Shown here piece after piece: positions 10,926 through 22,491 of a stretch of DNA of 64,000 nt. This DNA comes from Paramyrothecium sp. XJ0827 (taxonomy: Eukaryota > Ascomycota > Sordariomycetes > Hypocreales > Stachybotryaceae), in NCBI GenBank assembly GCA_020881915.1, contig JAJFPB010000001.1, positions 496,001-560,000 on the forward strand, in the 5' to 3' direction. The notes under the pieces were generated by a model. That model did no database searches and was not told the origin of the DNA. It saw only the letters and a list, made by a program, of their open reading frames with translations. Made by a program: the position numbers and the translations under genes. Within the stretch, counting starts at the first letter, position 1. The number at the start of each line of letters is the position of its first letter.

Positions 10926-13900
10926 CTAAGAAATGGCTTGTGCTTCACACATCCTCTTGTACATACCCCCTTGCGCGACCAAGCTATTGTGCGTTCCACT
11001 CTCCACGATGCGACCAGCTTGGAAGACAAAAATCAGGTCTGCATGCCTAATCGTACTGAGACGATGTGCAACAGCAACGGTAATTCTGTTGGCGTCTTTC
11101 GAAGCCTCGTCCAAAGCATTCTGAACAATTTTTTCAGACTCGGTGTCGAGCGCACTAGTCGCCTCATCCAACAAAAGGATCTTGGGGTTGCGAACGAGGG
11201 CTCTCGCAATGGCGATTCGCTGACGCTGTCCGCCCGAGAACTGGGAGCCCGTACTTCCAACTTGCGTGTTGAGACCATCAGGCAATGACGAGACAAAGTC
11301 CCAGGCATTTGCCGATCGAAGCGCGTTCTCGATAGCGCCGTCGGGGACGTAGGTTGTTGTTTTCTCTGACAACGACGAGTCGTGCAAGGGCTCGTCGATA
11401 CCTAGAGCGATATTCTCTCGAACAGTGCCGTCGAAAAGAGTCGGTTCTTGCGGAACAAGTGCGAGAGCCCGGCGGTAGAGGCGAGGGTTCAGAGAGGGCA
11501 GCGGTAGTCCGTCGATGGTGATGGTACCAGATGAAACGTCGTAGAAGCGTTCAAGCAGGGAAATAATGGTCGATTTGCCGCAGCCTGAAGCGCCAACGAG
11601 GGCAATAAACTGTCCTTTTTTTGCCTGGTTTACTTGATTAATAAACGCAAAACTCACGTTGAGGAATGCACACTTACTGTTATGCTCACACCCTTAAGAA
11701 CAGGTGATTCTAGTCTGGTTAGATAGGAAAATTGAACATTTTCCAAGGCGATCCGGTCTGCGTCGCCGGGTCCTCTCATTTCACCTCCTGGCGCAGCCTG
11801 AATGGCAGGCTGGCGACTATGCAGCCAGAACACGTAATTTCCGGCATTTATGCCTTTGGTGATGCCTAGGGAATGTCAGTTCAAAAGGTTTCCCAATGAG
11901 AGCATTTCTGCGGATTTTCACTGACTCGTTGAGAATTGAAACATCCCGGATGCGGCTTGTCCTGCGAAGAATACGCCCAGGAAGGCAATGAGGAAGACGG
12001 ACATATCAATTTCATCGAATGAAAGCAGTCTACAACCGTACCTGTAAATTGTAAGCGGATGGATCGTAAATTAGTGGACTCGCTGTGCAGCTCACCAGAA
12101 TCCTAGAGCCAAGAACCAGTACTCCATAGCTTGCATCAGAGCAAACCAAACCATGACCTTGACCAAGGGGGCTCTTGAGTCGTTGACAGCATGGTCAAGT
12201 TCCGTCTTGTAACGGGCCAACATCGTCCTCTCGATGGCCAAAGATGAGACGGTCCGGATCGCCGTAACGGAATCCGACGCAATTGACGCGCTGCTCGAGT
12301 AGCGCTTCGATGTTTCACGGTCCAGCTTAGCATCGAGGCGAATCTTCAACACGCCAACCCCGACTAGTGGAGGCAGGCCAGCTAGGATGACCACAAGACC
12401 CACCTTCCAGCTGTACGCCAAGGCCAAGACGCTGCTCGCTGTTATATTGAGAAAGGAAATCATAATCAAGGCCATGTTGGCACCCATCAGCTCTTGGATA
12501 GACTGCGGCACGGAATCCACTCTGCTTGTCAGGGCGCCGGTGGTGTTCTCAGGGCGTTCAAAGAATTGCACGTCTTGGCGGAGCATATCCAAGAAGAGCT
12601 GTTTCCGATACTTGCGGTTGAGGCTCTGTGCAATGATGTTTGAGGCATAACCGAGGGAAAAGTAGGAGACGAGGCTGCCGGCAGCAAGAACGACGAACAT
12701 GGATGAAAAGAAGTCCCCGCGATCAGTGAGCTGGGGCTCAGAAAGCGTGAACACAGTCACGATCTTGGATATCAAGATCGCCTGCGCTGGATATGAAGTG
12801 ACTGCAAACAAGTGTCAGCGATGATGCCACTGGTCGAGGGTAAGCGAGAACTAAGTTTACCTCCTCCGAGAACACCCAACAGGGCGACGATGTATGGCCA
12901 TTTCAGTTCTTTGTTATCCTTGAAAAGTTTGAAAATGACACCTGGGATTCCCGAGTGCTTATGAAGGTCGAAGTCATACCGCTGCCTCTCCACCTCCGCA
13001 CGGCGATGAATCGACTGTGGCCTTGAAAATGACAAGCCTCGATTCTCGGGGCCGAGCCTTGTTTCGTCGCTATACTCGCTTTTGTGGTCTTCTGTCGCCG
13101 TGGACTCTTCCGACTCTGGGTCGACCGCAATATCTTGAGCTCGGACGAGCCGCGCATACGCGTCGTTCTTCGCCATCAGGACGTCGTGGGAGCCCTGTTC
13201 CACAATCTTGCCCTTGTGCATGACCACAATGTTATCTGCCTTACGGATCGTTGCGAGTTTGTGGGCAATGACAATGGTGGTTCGACCCTTTGACGCTCTT
13301 TCCAACGCTCGCTGCACGATTTCCTCGGCATGGGGGTCAAGTGCACTCGTGGCCTCGTCCAGCAGTAGGATCCTGGGGTCTGATACAATGCTGCGAGCTA
13401 TGGCAATTCGCTGCTTCTGGCCTCCGGAAAGTAGCCCGCCGCGCTGCCCAATCTCGGTATCGTAGCCTTCAGGGAGACCTACAATAAAGTCGTGCGCAAA
13501 AGCGATCTTGGCTGCCTCCTGAATCTTCACAAGCTGTTCTTGCTCTGAAGCGTTTTCCCACTTGGTGCCGTGCAAGCCGTGCCTAATGTTGTCCAGAACA
13601 GTACCGGTAAAAAGGACAGGTTCCTGGGACACATGTTAGAGACATGCATGAATAGTGCAAGACAAGGTTGGATTACTTGTTGCACCAATCGAATGGTGGT
13701 TCGAAGCCAGCTTAGGTTATATTGATCGATTGGCCGGCCGTCAAGCTTGATGCAACCCGATCCAGGATTATACCAGCGCTCAATCAAACCAATAATAGTG
13801 CTCTTTCCAGAACCAGATGCGCCCTACGCCAATCAATTTGCTGATTTCTCATCCGGAGTACCAGGAAATACTCACCACAAAAGCCGTAACCTTTCCTGCC

Positions 13901-15358
13901 GGAACTACAAGCGAGAAGTCATGAAGAACGGTCGCGTTTGGTCGAGTGGGATAAGCAAAGCTGATTTGACGTATGTCCAATGTGCCCTCAATATCAGATG
14001 CCATCTCACCTTTGCTCTCGAAGGGATCAATGGCTGAGGTGCGATCCATGACGGCGAACAGCTTAGCGGCGGCAGAGGCGGCTTGGCTAAAGTCAACAAA
14101 ATGAGGAGTGAGTGACGTAAGATTGGTGGCTGCCAGGATAATGGACATGATGACCCTAAATTTCAATCGTGAGAAAACACGTTGTAGCAAAAGAGCACTG
14201 GACAGGCAAAACATACGTAAAGATTTCTCCGGAGTCCTTGATCTCGCCCCTGGCCAGCATGCGGATGCCTTGCCAGAACGCAAGGCCATAGCCGAGCTGA
14301 ACAATGGTGTATTGCGATGCAAACATGGTGCCAATCAGGGGGGAGAGCTTGTTCCCAATCCTCTGACCCTCTGCGAGCTGCTCACCAAGTTTCCGGGCCA
14401 GTCTTTCTCTCATCTCAAAGGCGTGCACGAGCCGGATGCCACCCAAAACGCCCTCGACGAATGAATTGGCCCGCATGAACACCCCGATGGAATCAATCAT
14501 CAGGCCGACCTGGATGCCGGAGACAACCCCGAGAACAAGGAAAGCAGCTGGGGCAACGCAGAGGCAAATCAGAGTAAGCTTCCACTGGACAATGAAAGCG
14601 ACCAGAAACGCAGCGATGAAACCGGATATGGCTTGAAGGGCAAGTCCAAGCTTTTCAGAAATGCCTCCTTGGATCAGACGGCCGTTGGATGTGGCCTGCG
14701 TGGCTATGGATCCAGCATAACCGAAATCATAAAAAGCAACCTCCTGGCGAAGGGCAGCGCGAAAGAACTCATAACGAATGTTGCGGGTCATACGATGCGC
14801 CGCGTACGAGAACATCAAATTGTAGATATAAGAGAGTGCAAACCTGGCAATTCCAAGGTATACGAAATAAAGCCTGTGGTTGAGAGTAAGACACGAGGTT
14901 CGCCATGGGTTTGATGGAGGATGGGATACACTCACGCTAATTGATTCGCGCCTTTGCGGAATTCGGCTGCGTCTGCCTTGCCTGTAGCGAAATCATTCAT
15001 GGTGGTGATGAAGTTACCGAAAATGAGTGTTTGCATGGCAATGCCAACGCCCGACGCGATGGCTGCGACGCAGGCAGCGCCCTGGAGGAAAGTGTCGGCC
15101 CTCGAACCGTATCGGAAGATTCTCTATGTCCTCGTCAGTCTACTGCCGGTGAACTCTTGTCACGCGCTCTACCTTGTAGGCCTGGAAGGCCGTCATCTCT
15201 TGGGCCAGTCCATGGCTGGCTTCCGACGGCGCGTCGCGAGAACCAACCCGCTCTACAGGGTCGTTCTCAGCGTTCGCAGCCCTGGCCTGCGTAGCCGAAT
15301 CGTGGAAAGTCATCTCCATCGCCCCGGAGTCCTCCCTCCCAACATTCTTGTGGACCAT
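10926..15358 (-). CDS. ABCB-type (MDR/P-glycoprotein-like) full-length ABC exporter
   Basis: Ten minus-strand exons (15358-15173, 15123-14936, 14873-14217, 14155-13876, 13823-13677, 13623-12861, 12801-12096, 12041-11926, 11865-11678, 11624-10926) give 1309 residues. The layout is TMD1-NBD1-TMD2-NBD2, the usual size for a fungal full MDR transporter in the plasma membrane. NBD1 has Walker [10 protein letters not shown] (438-446), signature LSGGQ (551-555) and Walker [12 protein letters not shown]2 has Walker [10 protein letters not shown] (about 1088-1096), FSGGQRQR and [12 protein letters not shown]. Both NBDs look catalytically complete. The first Walker A motif is split by an intron just before the loop. 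The start at 15358 has a good Kozak context (GCCATGG). Such pumps export xenobiotics, lipophilic metabolites or peptides; the substrate cannot be read. It lies about 3 kb from a UstYa-type gene, so metabolite export is possible. Confidence 0.93.
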
Positions 15359-17188
15359 GGCGAGTGAATGCCGACCACGAGATATCCTTACCAAGAACGT
15401 TGGACGATTGAAGGTTGCAGTCTTTAGCAAGATTGATGGAGGATGAAAAAAAACGGACTCTTGAAATTTGCTTCCAGAGCAAGGGAGGACATGGCCTAAA
15501 GGCAAATTAATGAAAGACACGGAAACTTAGAGTGCCTAGTTAGACATCGAGCCCAATCTGGGTTTTGCCGGGTTGCAACCCGCTCCAGTGTGGAGACGCC
15601 GGCCAGTTCGGCGCCCGCAAAGGTTTGAGTAGCGCCTTGTGACGCAGTTCAGGCTGTGGCTGGAATTGCGGAAGAGACATTTGCGAGCTTTTCTTTGTGA
15701 GCTTTGTCCCGTCCCTGAGACAAGGCCTTGCCCTTCGGCTTCATCTTACGGAACCGCGTGGCGGGTGCAGGTAGTTGGCGATCAAAGCGCGCGAGGCCTT
15801 ATTGTGCATTTTATAAGTATTGTGAGCGATTGATTTGGAAGCTTCTCCAGGCTTGTCATCGATGGATCGAACCTGCGAGGCTTGGGCTGTTGACATCCTG
15901 ATCATGAGTTTATGGAAAATGTCGACTTGCCAATTTTTCGTGTCCCAATTCCTCAATTGTCGCACTCACATCCCACATCCAGAGGTTCGGCTGACAAATC
16001 TCATGTCAAGCATTCAAGCAGTGGCATAAAATGCCGAGAACCTGATTGTGATAGTGATTGTGCTCGGAATTTCAGCGACAAGTTCTGCCGATCATCTTCC
16101 CGAGAGTCAACCCTCTATCGCTACGAGTTTAGAAATATGACGAAACTGTCTCAGCCAGTTTAGGGTAAGCTGGTCGTGTACAACCACCTGCTGGTTTCTT
16201 CGGTAAAATCCGACACCTTGCTAGACAAAAGATCTGATCAACCGATCCAGGGGAAGCCTCTTCCGAGACCAGGTATGGAGTGCTCCCCCCCCGAGCGTGC
16301 AGTTGGCTGAAAAGTCGAGAACGTGCACGCCTCCTGTTTGTTCCATCTGTCCGACCAGGCGACAGCCGAGGCCCCAACTTTCTTTATCTTCGTTGCTTTT
16401 TTATGTCCAAGATTCGCGTCAACAGGGCTTCGCTGAAAGAGCAATCGGACAGAAGAGGCCTGCCAAGTTCTCGGGAGTCGCGGTTCTTTCTACTCCGGCA
16501 ACATGGTCCCCTTCAGGTAAGAGCGGCATCCCGGTACTTAACAATCTCCGATTTCAACCCTCCCTGAACAGACCGTCGGGAGGTTTGGTGAAGTCACTGG
16601 ATAGTACATTCCATTGAGTTTCTACCAACCTCCAACTTGATGTCTCCTACGGTGTTTACTGGTACGAACAGGAACTCGTCTCAAGGATTGGCTATCGCCT
16701 GTCAAGGTATAAGAAGCCAGAATCTCGCTTCGGCATTCCACTACTCAATGATGTTCAATATTAGGTCCAACGTGGAAGCCAGAATAAGGCTGAAGGTTGA
16801 GAGTAAATACGCACTGTCCTAAAACTTTGCCGATGGCACACGAGTCGACAATCAAATCCTTCTTGACTCGAGCGCATACTCGCTGATCGAAGGCTATAGA
16901 GCGTTTGTACTACCAATCTCTGGGATGTCCAACTTGTCTCTACGTAATTAATTAGGTAACTGAATGGATCCCTTCCCCGTTTCCTGTAATTAAACAGGAT
17001 GGGAGAGAAGGAGGATGGAAACGGAAAGAGCTTGGGAAAGAACTTGCTTTTTGAAGCTCAAGTAAGGGATTTGAAGGGATAGTCTTTACAACTCTAAATC
17101 TTCACTGGTGATACTGAGGGTGCGGTCGTTTCCTAACAAACCACGGATTGATCGGCTTCTCTTGTTTCATGAAGACAACGGCAGCTCA
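15359..17188. other. gene-free stretch upstream of the ABC transporter
   Basis: About 1.8 kb with only short, unconvincing frames on either strand and no recognisable domain. The part nearest 15360 should hold the ABC transporter promoter. A CT/AG-biased stretch occurs around 16990-17030. Confidence 0.5.
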
Positions 17189-17273
17189 CATGGCTAACAA
17201 GACATTTCAAATGACTAGTGTATCGGGGCAGTACATGTGCCGGCTTGATCTGTTTCACCAATTACACTGTATC
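17189..17273 (+). pseudogene. relic of a UstYa-like (DUF3328) gene
   Basis: A 28-codon plus-strand stretch reads up to MCRLDLFHQLHCI and contains the HQLHC form of the HxxHC signature (17256-17270) in the RLDLFHQLHC context typical of DUF3328/UstYa proteins. It is followed at once by a GTGAGT donor at 17274 and an acceptor-like TAG near 17337, the position where many family members have an intron. No N-terminal membrane segment and no convincing second HxxHC motif could be found in the flanks, so this looks like a leftover fragment. It lies about 1 kb from the intact UstYa-like gene, on the opposite strand. A chance match cannot be excluded. Confidence 0.4.
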
Positions 17274-18334
17274 GTGAGTCCAATACCACAAATGGGATTT
17301 TTTTGACTCCCGCTCGCAACTGATGATATGTTCATAGATCGCATGCGTAGTCGCATGGGCTGGTGTGTATCTAGCATTCGGAGCAGTGTCATGACACTTT
17401 TTAGGAGAGTTCACACCATCGAGATGGCGCTTCTGCTGGGGAGATAAGTTGAGGAGATGCATGAGGCCAGGGGTAACCAACGTTGCCCACCCTTGTCGGG
17501 ATTCGCGATGTTGCACAATGAGGCAAATGGAATACGGTAGCGCGTTTTGACCGCAGGATTTCAGTTTGAGATGACAGCTAGGGAAAATTTCATAGCAGTC
17601 CTATCTCGCCTCGGTCGTCAGCCATCCGCCCACCTAAATGCGCACAAGATTTGGAACTGTCATAACCACGAACACCCTCCGAACTTGTTCCAGTTTTACT
17701 GGCGTTTATTCATGCCAATATTTCTCTTCAATCACAAATTATGCTTCGACGAGCATCTTCAGATCAGCACACTCAGCACACCTTTTAAGCAGATGTTTCA
17801 TTTCATTTCCTGCTGCCGTCCCAGCACCGCGTCCAAATTGCAGCATTTTTTATGGCACTGAAGTCTGCGAATGGTTCGGCATACAGCCGACATCGCTGTA
17901 CGCGCACATTGTGACGTATCCAATTGTGCTTGACAATGGCTATATCAACATATCGCATCATTCTTGGCAGGAGCATGTGAATGAAGTGCTTCTGGTGCTC
18001 GAATTGATCGGCCGGGAAAACCTGTGGTTAAGCCTGAACCTGGAAAGCAGTCGAGATTAATCCCTTTTCAAGGAGGATTCAGGAGCACACCCATCGTGTC
18101 GAGCCAGGGCACTTATAGAACGGCGCAACATATGCGTGGCTCTTTAGTCGTCAAGTTGTTGTGCACAGCTCACCCTATCTTGGATCTATCACTCATTCCT
18201 CATTCTCTTAGTACCCTCGTCTACAGTAAGCCAGGTACCACTATAAGGGCACTGTAATCGAATTTGATTGTGCAAAAGGCGTATATTGAGGCTAGATTTT
18301 GGCAGGAGGTTACCTAGAGAGACCCAGAATTCTT
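17274..18334. other. gene-free stretch beside the UstYa relic
   Basis: Short frames only. No second HxxHC motif, no precursor-like repeated peptide with KR processing sites, and no other domain was recognised. Confidence 0.45.
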
Positions 18335-19255
18335 TTACAAAGCATCCGGAAAGGAGTGCCATCCAAAAGCAGCTCTCTTCTCTGCCCAGGCCTTGATGGC
18401 ATCCATATCCTTGCATTGGTGTGTGCTACCCCAGCCTAAGCCATGACTGGTTTGGCCTTCCACCGTTGTATCTGCAGAACAGAGCAGTGACTGCCTGAGT
18501 AGATCAAAGCAATGGGCATCATGCTCAAGATCTTCTGGCGGATTGCCGCTTATGACTGCAAGTCCGTAAGAAGTCATCAAGGTTGACTAGACAATAGAAC
18601 CTGTCAGTCGCGTCTCCGATATCCTTAATCCGGTCAAACTTACCAAACAATGCAATTGGTGAAATACAGCTATCATGTAAACTTCCTCTGTATCCTGACT
18701 CAAGTCTACTCGCTCCTCTTCGGGAATGGGTATCTCGTATGGTGGGGAGAGCCCAGCGCGGTCTTTGGGCTCAACAAGAATGGCTCCCCGCCCTTCTGTG
18801 CCATTGTAAAGACTTGAATTAGCCGCTGAACTGAGCCAAGTCTTTGCCACTAGTACTTACTGACAGTCATCTTCGTCCAGTACGCACGAGCATCGTCCAG
18901 TGCAGTCACGTTGGCAAACGTTGCAGCGCTCACAAAACTCGGATCTGCCTGAAAGAGAACACCCTTGGTTGGAACTTTTTCTGTCAGAAAGAACGATCAT
19001 TACAGCTTCGGAGACGTCCTTACAATTCGGCATGCCTCTGAAATTGGTGGATGGTGCTTGGTAAGGCGCTTTATCGGACAGCAGGCAAGCCAAGACCGAC
19101 ACTAGCAACACCATCTCAATCAGGACACGACCTACACGAAAAGCTGTCATACATCGACTGGGCCATGGTGGACTGCGCTTCAGGTCTGCAATAGGTATTG
19201 ACTGCAGGTCTTCTTCGTCGTTACCGGAGACTTTTCTGTATACTGATGAATCCAT
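18335..19255 (-). CDS. UstYa-like (DUF3328) membrane-anchored oxidase-type protein
   Basis: Minus-strand exons 19255-19024, 18974-18861, 18795-18644 and 18586-18335 give 249 residues, a normal family length. A single helix near residues 42-60 (VLIEMVLLVSVLACLL) suggests a type II membrane anchor. Residues around 77-90 read N-FPTKGVLFQADPSF. The two family signatures are present: HQLHC, ending at the third intron, and HDAHC followed by FDLLRQSLLCSADTT. A conserved GWGSTHQCKDMDAIKAWA block closes the protein. UstYa-family proteins act in fungal secondary metabolism, classically oxidative cyclisation of ribosomal peptides (ustiloxin, phomopsin, asperipin) and also in other pathways. Intron 1 uses an AAG acceptor chosen because it restores frame and the conserved block; the CAG alternative creates a stop. 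The partner substrate is unknown. Confidence 0.8.
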
Positions 19256-20305
19256 TGTGCAGATGGTTCAGAGCCCAGCTATGGCTAACTGTTTCGATGA
19301 AACAATTACTATTAGGACCTCTGGGCTAGAATAGGACTTCCACGTAAGGTTGAGTCCAGAAAGACGCTTCGGAGGGAGAGATGTCGAGGTAGTGGAAAAC
19401 GTGCCCGATCAATCATTAAGGCTATCACGAGAGGCGAGCATGACAGTTTCCAGGGTGATCACTTCTCGAGCACTGAGACAGTCTCCACCCCGGGCCGCTG
19501 CTGTCTCTCTGCCGGAATCTCAGCCGCTCGCCACACTGCAAGGGCCACACTGCGCTCGCATGGAATTGCAGACTGGACTAAAATGTGTCCGCATCAACTT
19601 ACAGAATATACGGTTAAGCAAACCAGTGACGATCAAGGTGCAACGTCCCAACATGATGCTGGGTCCACAAATACGAATGACAGGCATACTGTGCTTCGGC
19701 GATAATGATGGCTGGCATCAAACCTCCAATGAGACAAGGGAGGAGATGTGAAACGCTCTGTGACTCAGAATAACTAACGCAATCGGCGATAAGATCGGCA
19801 AGGCAGAAAGTAAAAGTTGTTACCGTGGCATGGATGTCAAGACCGGTTGTCGCCAGGCAGCAAAATTCATCTGGCAAGAAAGAAGGGATGAAGTGAGGAA
19901 GAGGAAGAGAGTTGCAATTCGGAACTGTGCAATACTCGTGCGTTATCCTGAAGAAGATCCAAGGCCAAACAATGATTATGAGGTCAAGCCGCAGTCACTC
20001 GAAACTTGAAGAATATATCGCCACGCTGACTCCATGAGACAGCACCGCATGCCCCAGTGGCGTTGATGGACAGGAGTGCAGGCTTTTGAAGAGAAACAGT
20101 CTCAGTTCTTTGACTAAGTTGCTGAACTTCGACGAGCTCGATAGGCAATGACCTGACTTGAAGGGATGTAGTGGTGGTGAAAAGTTGCGGTCGGCGAGAA
20201 AGGTCTTGCGGACAGCAGTAGCTGCACAAAATGCCATAGACTACATCCGGGAAAGCTTCAGCTCTCAGTACGGCTGTTTACTTTCTGATTGACGATCGCT
20301 TCAAC
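19256..20305. other. intergenic, no gene supported
   Basis: Short frames occur on both strands. One of 87 codons at 19614-19877 (-) is moderately hydrophobic and might be a piece of a membrane protein, but it has no recognisable motif or splice partners. The first part probably holds the UstYa-like gene's promoter. Confidence 0.4.
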
Positions 20306-21013
20306 TTACACAAGTGAAAAATCTTCCAACCTCTGATTTAATTCCAGATAAACCCCCTGCGATATCACAATCTTTCTCCCCTCCACTTTGTACGGGACTG
20401 ATTTCAGGCGCGGATCTTCGTCTTGCATCACATTCATCTCCTGAACTTCCAGACAGATGTTCCACTCTGTTCGTTGTACTTCAAAACTCTTGACCACCCC
20501 CTCGGAAGACTTCCCAAGATGGCCTCTCCAAAGCCCAACCCATGGACAAAGCAACTTCCAAGCACTTTGTACTGCGGAACCTTGTCAGAATCTTCTATAG
20601 GCCTCAAGGCGATCTGATTCCTGAAGCCCCAGCATTGTGCAGATTACATCTCCCTCTTGCATCTCGCTTGGCACCAGCGCACAGTAACCTTCACTGGTTG
20701 TTGCAAAAGCACGGCCGTGACACTTGTTATTCATGTGAGCCATCAAGACACCGAGATCATGAGTTTTAATGCCATCAGGGTCCAAAACAGCGCGCATGGA
20801 CCTCTCTAATTGCTCAGCTGATTGCTCAGTAGAGCTCGGAGGTTCATACTCGACGCCATGGAAGCACGAGATGGTTGCTGCAAAAGCAAGCATCGCGCTG
20901 CAGCCCGTAATATAGATATCATCTTGTATATTGGGAGGCGCCACCCTAGATAATTCCCAGAAAACTATGAATACTGCCCTGCTCATTGGGGAACGGGCGG
21001 CAGATATTTTCAT
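20306..21013 (-). pseudogene. frameshifted C-terminal remnant of a HET-domain-type protein
   Basis: Two adjacent minus-strand frames read as consecutive parts of the C-terminal half of fungal HET-type proteins. The first contains GRAFATTSEGYCALVPSEM and EGDVICTMLG. The second contains IALRPIEDSD and YKVLGSCFVHGLGFGEA. These match the usual order 'GR..F.T..GY.GL.P..m..GD.vc.l.G...P..LRP......Y..vGe.yVHG...GEa'. The frames meet at a run of four C (20627-20630) whose length causes a one-base shift; no intron fits. The N-terminal HET domain is absent: the piece starts at 21013 and nothing HET-like precedes it. HET proteins trigger incompatibility or self-recognition responses. This copy appears truncated and non-functional, unless the homopolymer is a sequencing error. 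Confidence 0.6.
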
Positions 21014-21412
21014 TCGTGAGTTAAGTCTGGTGTGCTGAGTAGCGCCTGAGGCTCGAGTGTTTTATACTATTTTCTATTCTTCATAAAGTATCTGGTTTTC
21101 TTTTTCCATTCTATCTCTTTAAATGTTTACTTTAATCTAGAAAGTTAATGCGACATAGTAGCATAGGTAGTATATGGACAAGGAGAATGCTACCTAAATT
21201 TCTCACCAAGGCTCTGTAGGGTAGACCATCAGGGCCTACGGGCAAGTCAGGTGACGCCCAAAAAGCACCGCCTACTCAGCGCCGACGAGTCGCCATGCTA
21301 GCTAGCACTAGAAGCTCCAAGCTTCAACCTCTGTGCGATCGGATAACCCTCCCAATACAGAATTACGCCTTCTTCTATCTAACGAATCTTATGGTATCTT
21401 ATCATAGTGGCG
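21014..21412. other. short AT-rich intergenic spacer
   Basis: AT-rich sequence between the divergent HET remnant and sulfite-oxidase-like pseudogene. Nothing else is recognised. Confidence 0.45.
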
Positions 21413-22491
21413 ATGCAGACCGCCTCCGCCCCACCAAGCATCGTGGAAGATGAGGTGCCCGAAGCAAATATTGGCTCACTGCGCTCACAGACGTCTGCGG
21501 AGCGCGATGCTGCCGTCGACATCAACCCGAAGGGCTTTTTCATTCGCCACCCACCAAAGCCTCATATCCTCGATCAATTCCAAACTCCAGATGACCTTCT
21601 CTTTCAAACGATTCATATGGGGGCGGCGGTTGTTGACAGTGAAAAATGGTTGCTCGTAGTTGACGGTCTCGTGGAACGTCCATTCACTCTTTCCCTGCCG
21701 CAACTACAACGTCTGCCGCGAAAGTCCATCACGTCCTTCCACGAATGCTATGGCAGTCCTGTAGCACCGCCAGTTCACAATGTCTGGCGTATTGGCAACG
21801 TCACCTGGACGGGGGTGCCCTTAAGTACCATCTTGTCTCTGGCTCGTCCCCTTCCCGAAGCTCGATATGTCTGGTCGGATGGCCTTGATCACGGGATTTT
21901 TCATGGAGTTTGTTCGGATCGATACCAGAAAGATTTACCCATCGACAAGGCAACGGCACCAGAAGTCCTAGTGCCATACGAGATGAATAGCAAGCCACTT
22001 GATAAGAAGAGAGGTGGCCCGGTTAGGCTCGTGGTGCCCGGCTGGTTTGGGACAAACAGCACGAAGTGGCTCTGCAAGATAAGCCTTCAAGCTCAAAGAG
22101 CAACGGGGCCTTACACAACTACCTTTTACAACGAGATAGATCCCAGAGACCCAGGGGGAGTGCCAAAGCGGCCAGTATGGCAAGTTGAAGTGAACTCGAT
22201 CATTGTACGCCCAGAACCGGGATCGCGGGTAACAATTTGGGGCTGGGCATGATGTGACGAGCCAGTGACAGAGGTCGACGTGTCACTTGATGAAGGTGAG
22301 ACCTGGTGCCGACCAAGGTCGCTGAAAGAGTGGATATAAGCTGGCAGAAGTGGAACGCAGATGTACAGTTTGAATGCAGTGGTGAGCATGAGATCATGGC
22401 GAGGGCTAAGATAGCATCAGGACAGGTGCAACCCCGGTTAGGGCGACGGAATCATGTACATAAAATCCGGTTTACTACCAACAATGGCTGA
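21413..22491 (+). pseudogene. sulfite-oxidase-like molybdenum-cofactor enzyme, disrupted in the dimerisation domain
   Basis: From the ATG at 21413 a frame of 279 codons covers the oxidoreductase molybdopterin-binding domain: FIRHPPKPHI near the start, the Mo-ligand cysteine in SFHECYGSP, RIGNVTWTGVPL, GPVRLVVPGW and STKWLCKI. It breaks at a TGA (22250-22252) inside the conserved GWAW segment that opens the Mo-co dimerisation domain. The same frame then reads on with family-like sequence (DEPVTEVDVSLDEGETWC). A one-base shift near 22310 moves the rest (VDISWQKWNADVQF ... RNHVHKI) to another frame, ending at 22491. No intron can explain either break, because conserved residues directly abut them. 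Sulfite oxidases convert sulfite to sulfate. This copy is either dead or makes only the cofactor domain. No mitochondrial or peroxisomal targeting signal was recognised. Confidence 0.8.

Noticed and set aside
19350..19751. 133-codon plus-strand frame between the UstYa-like gene and the HET remnant
   Set aside because: Low-complexity translation with no motif, no splice partners and no signal or membrane segment.
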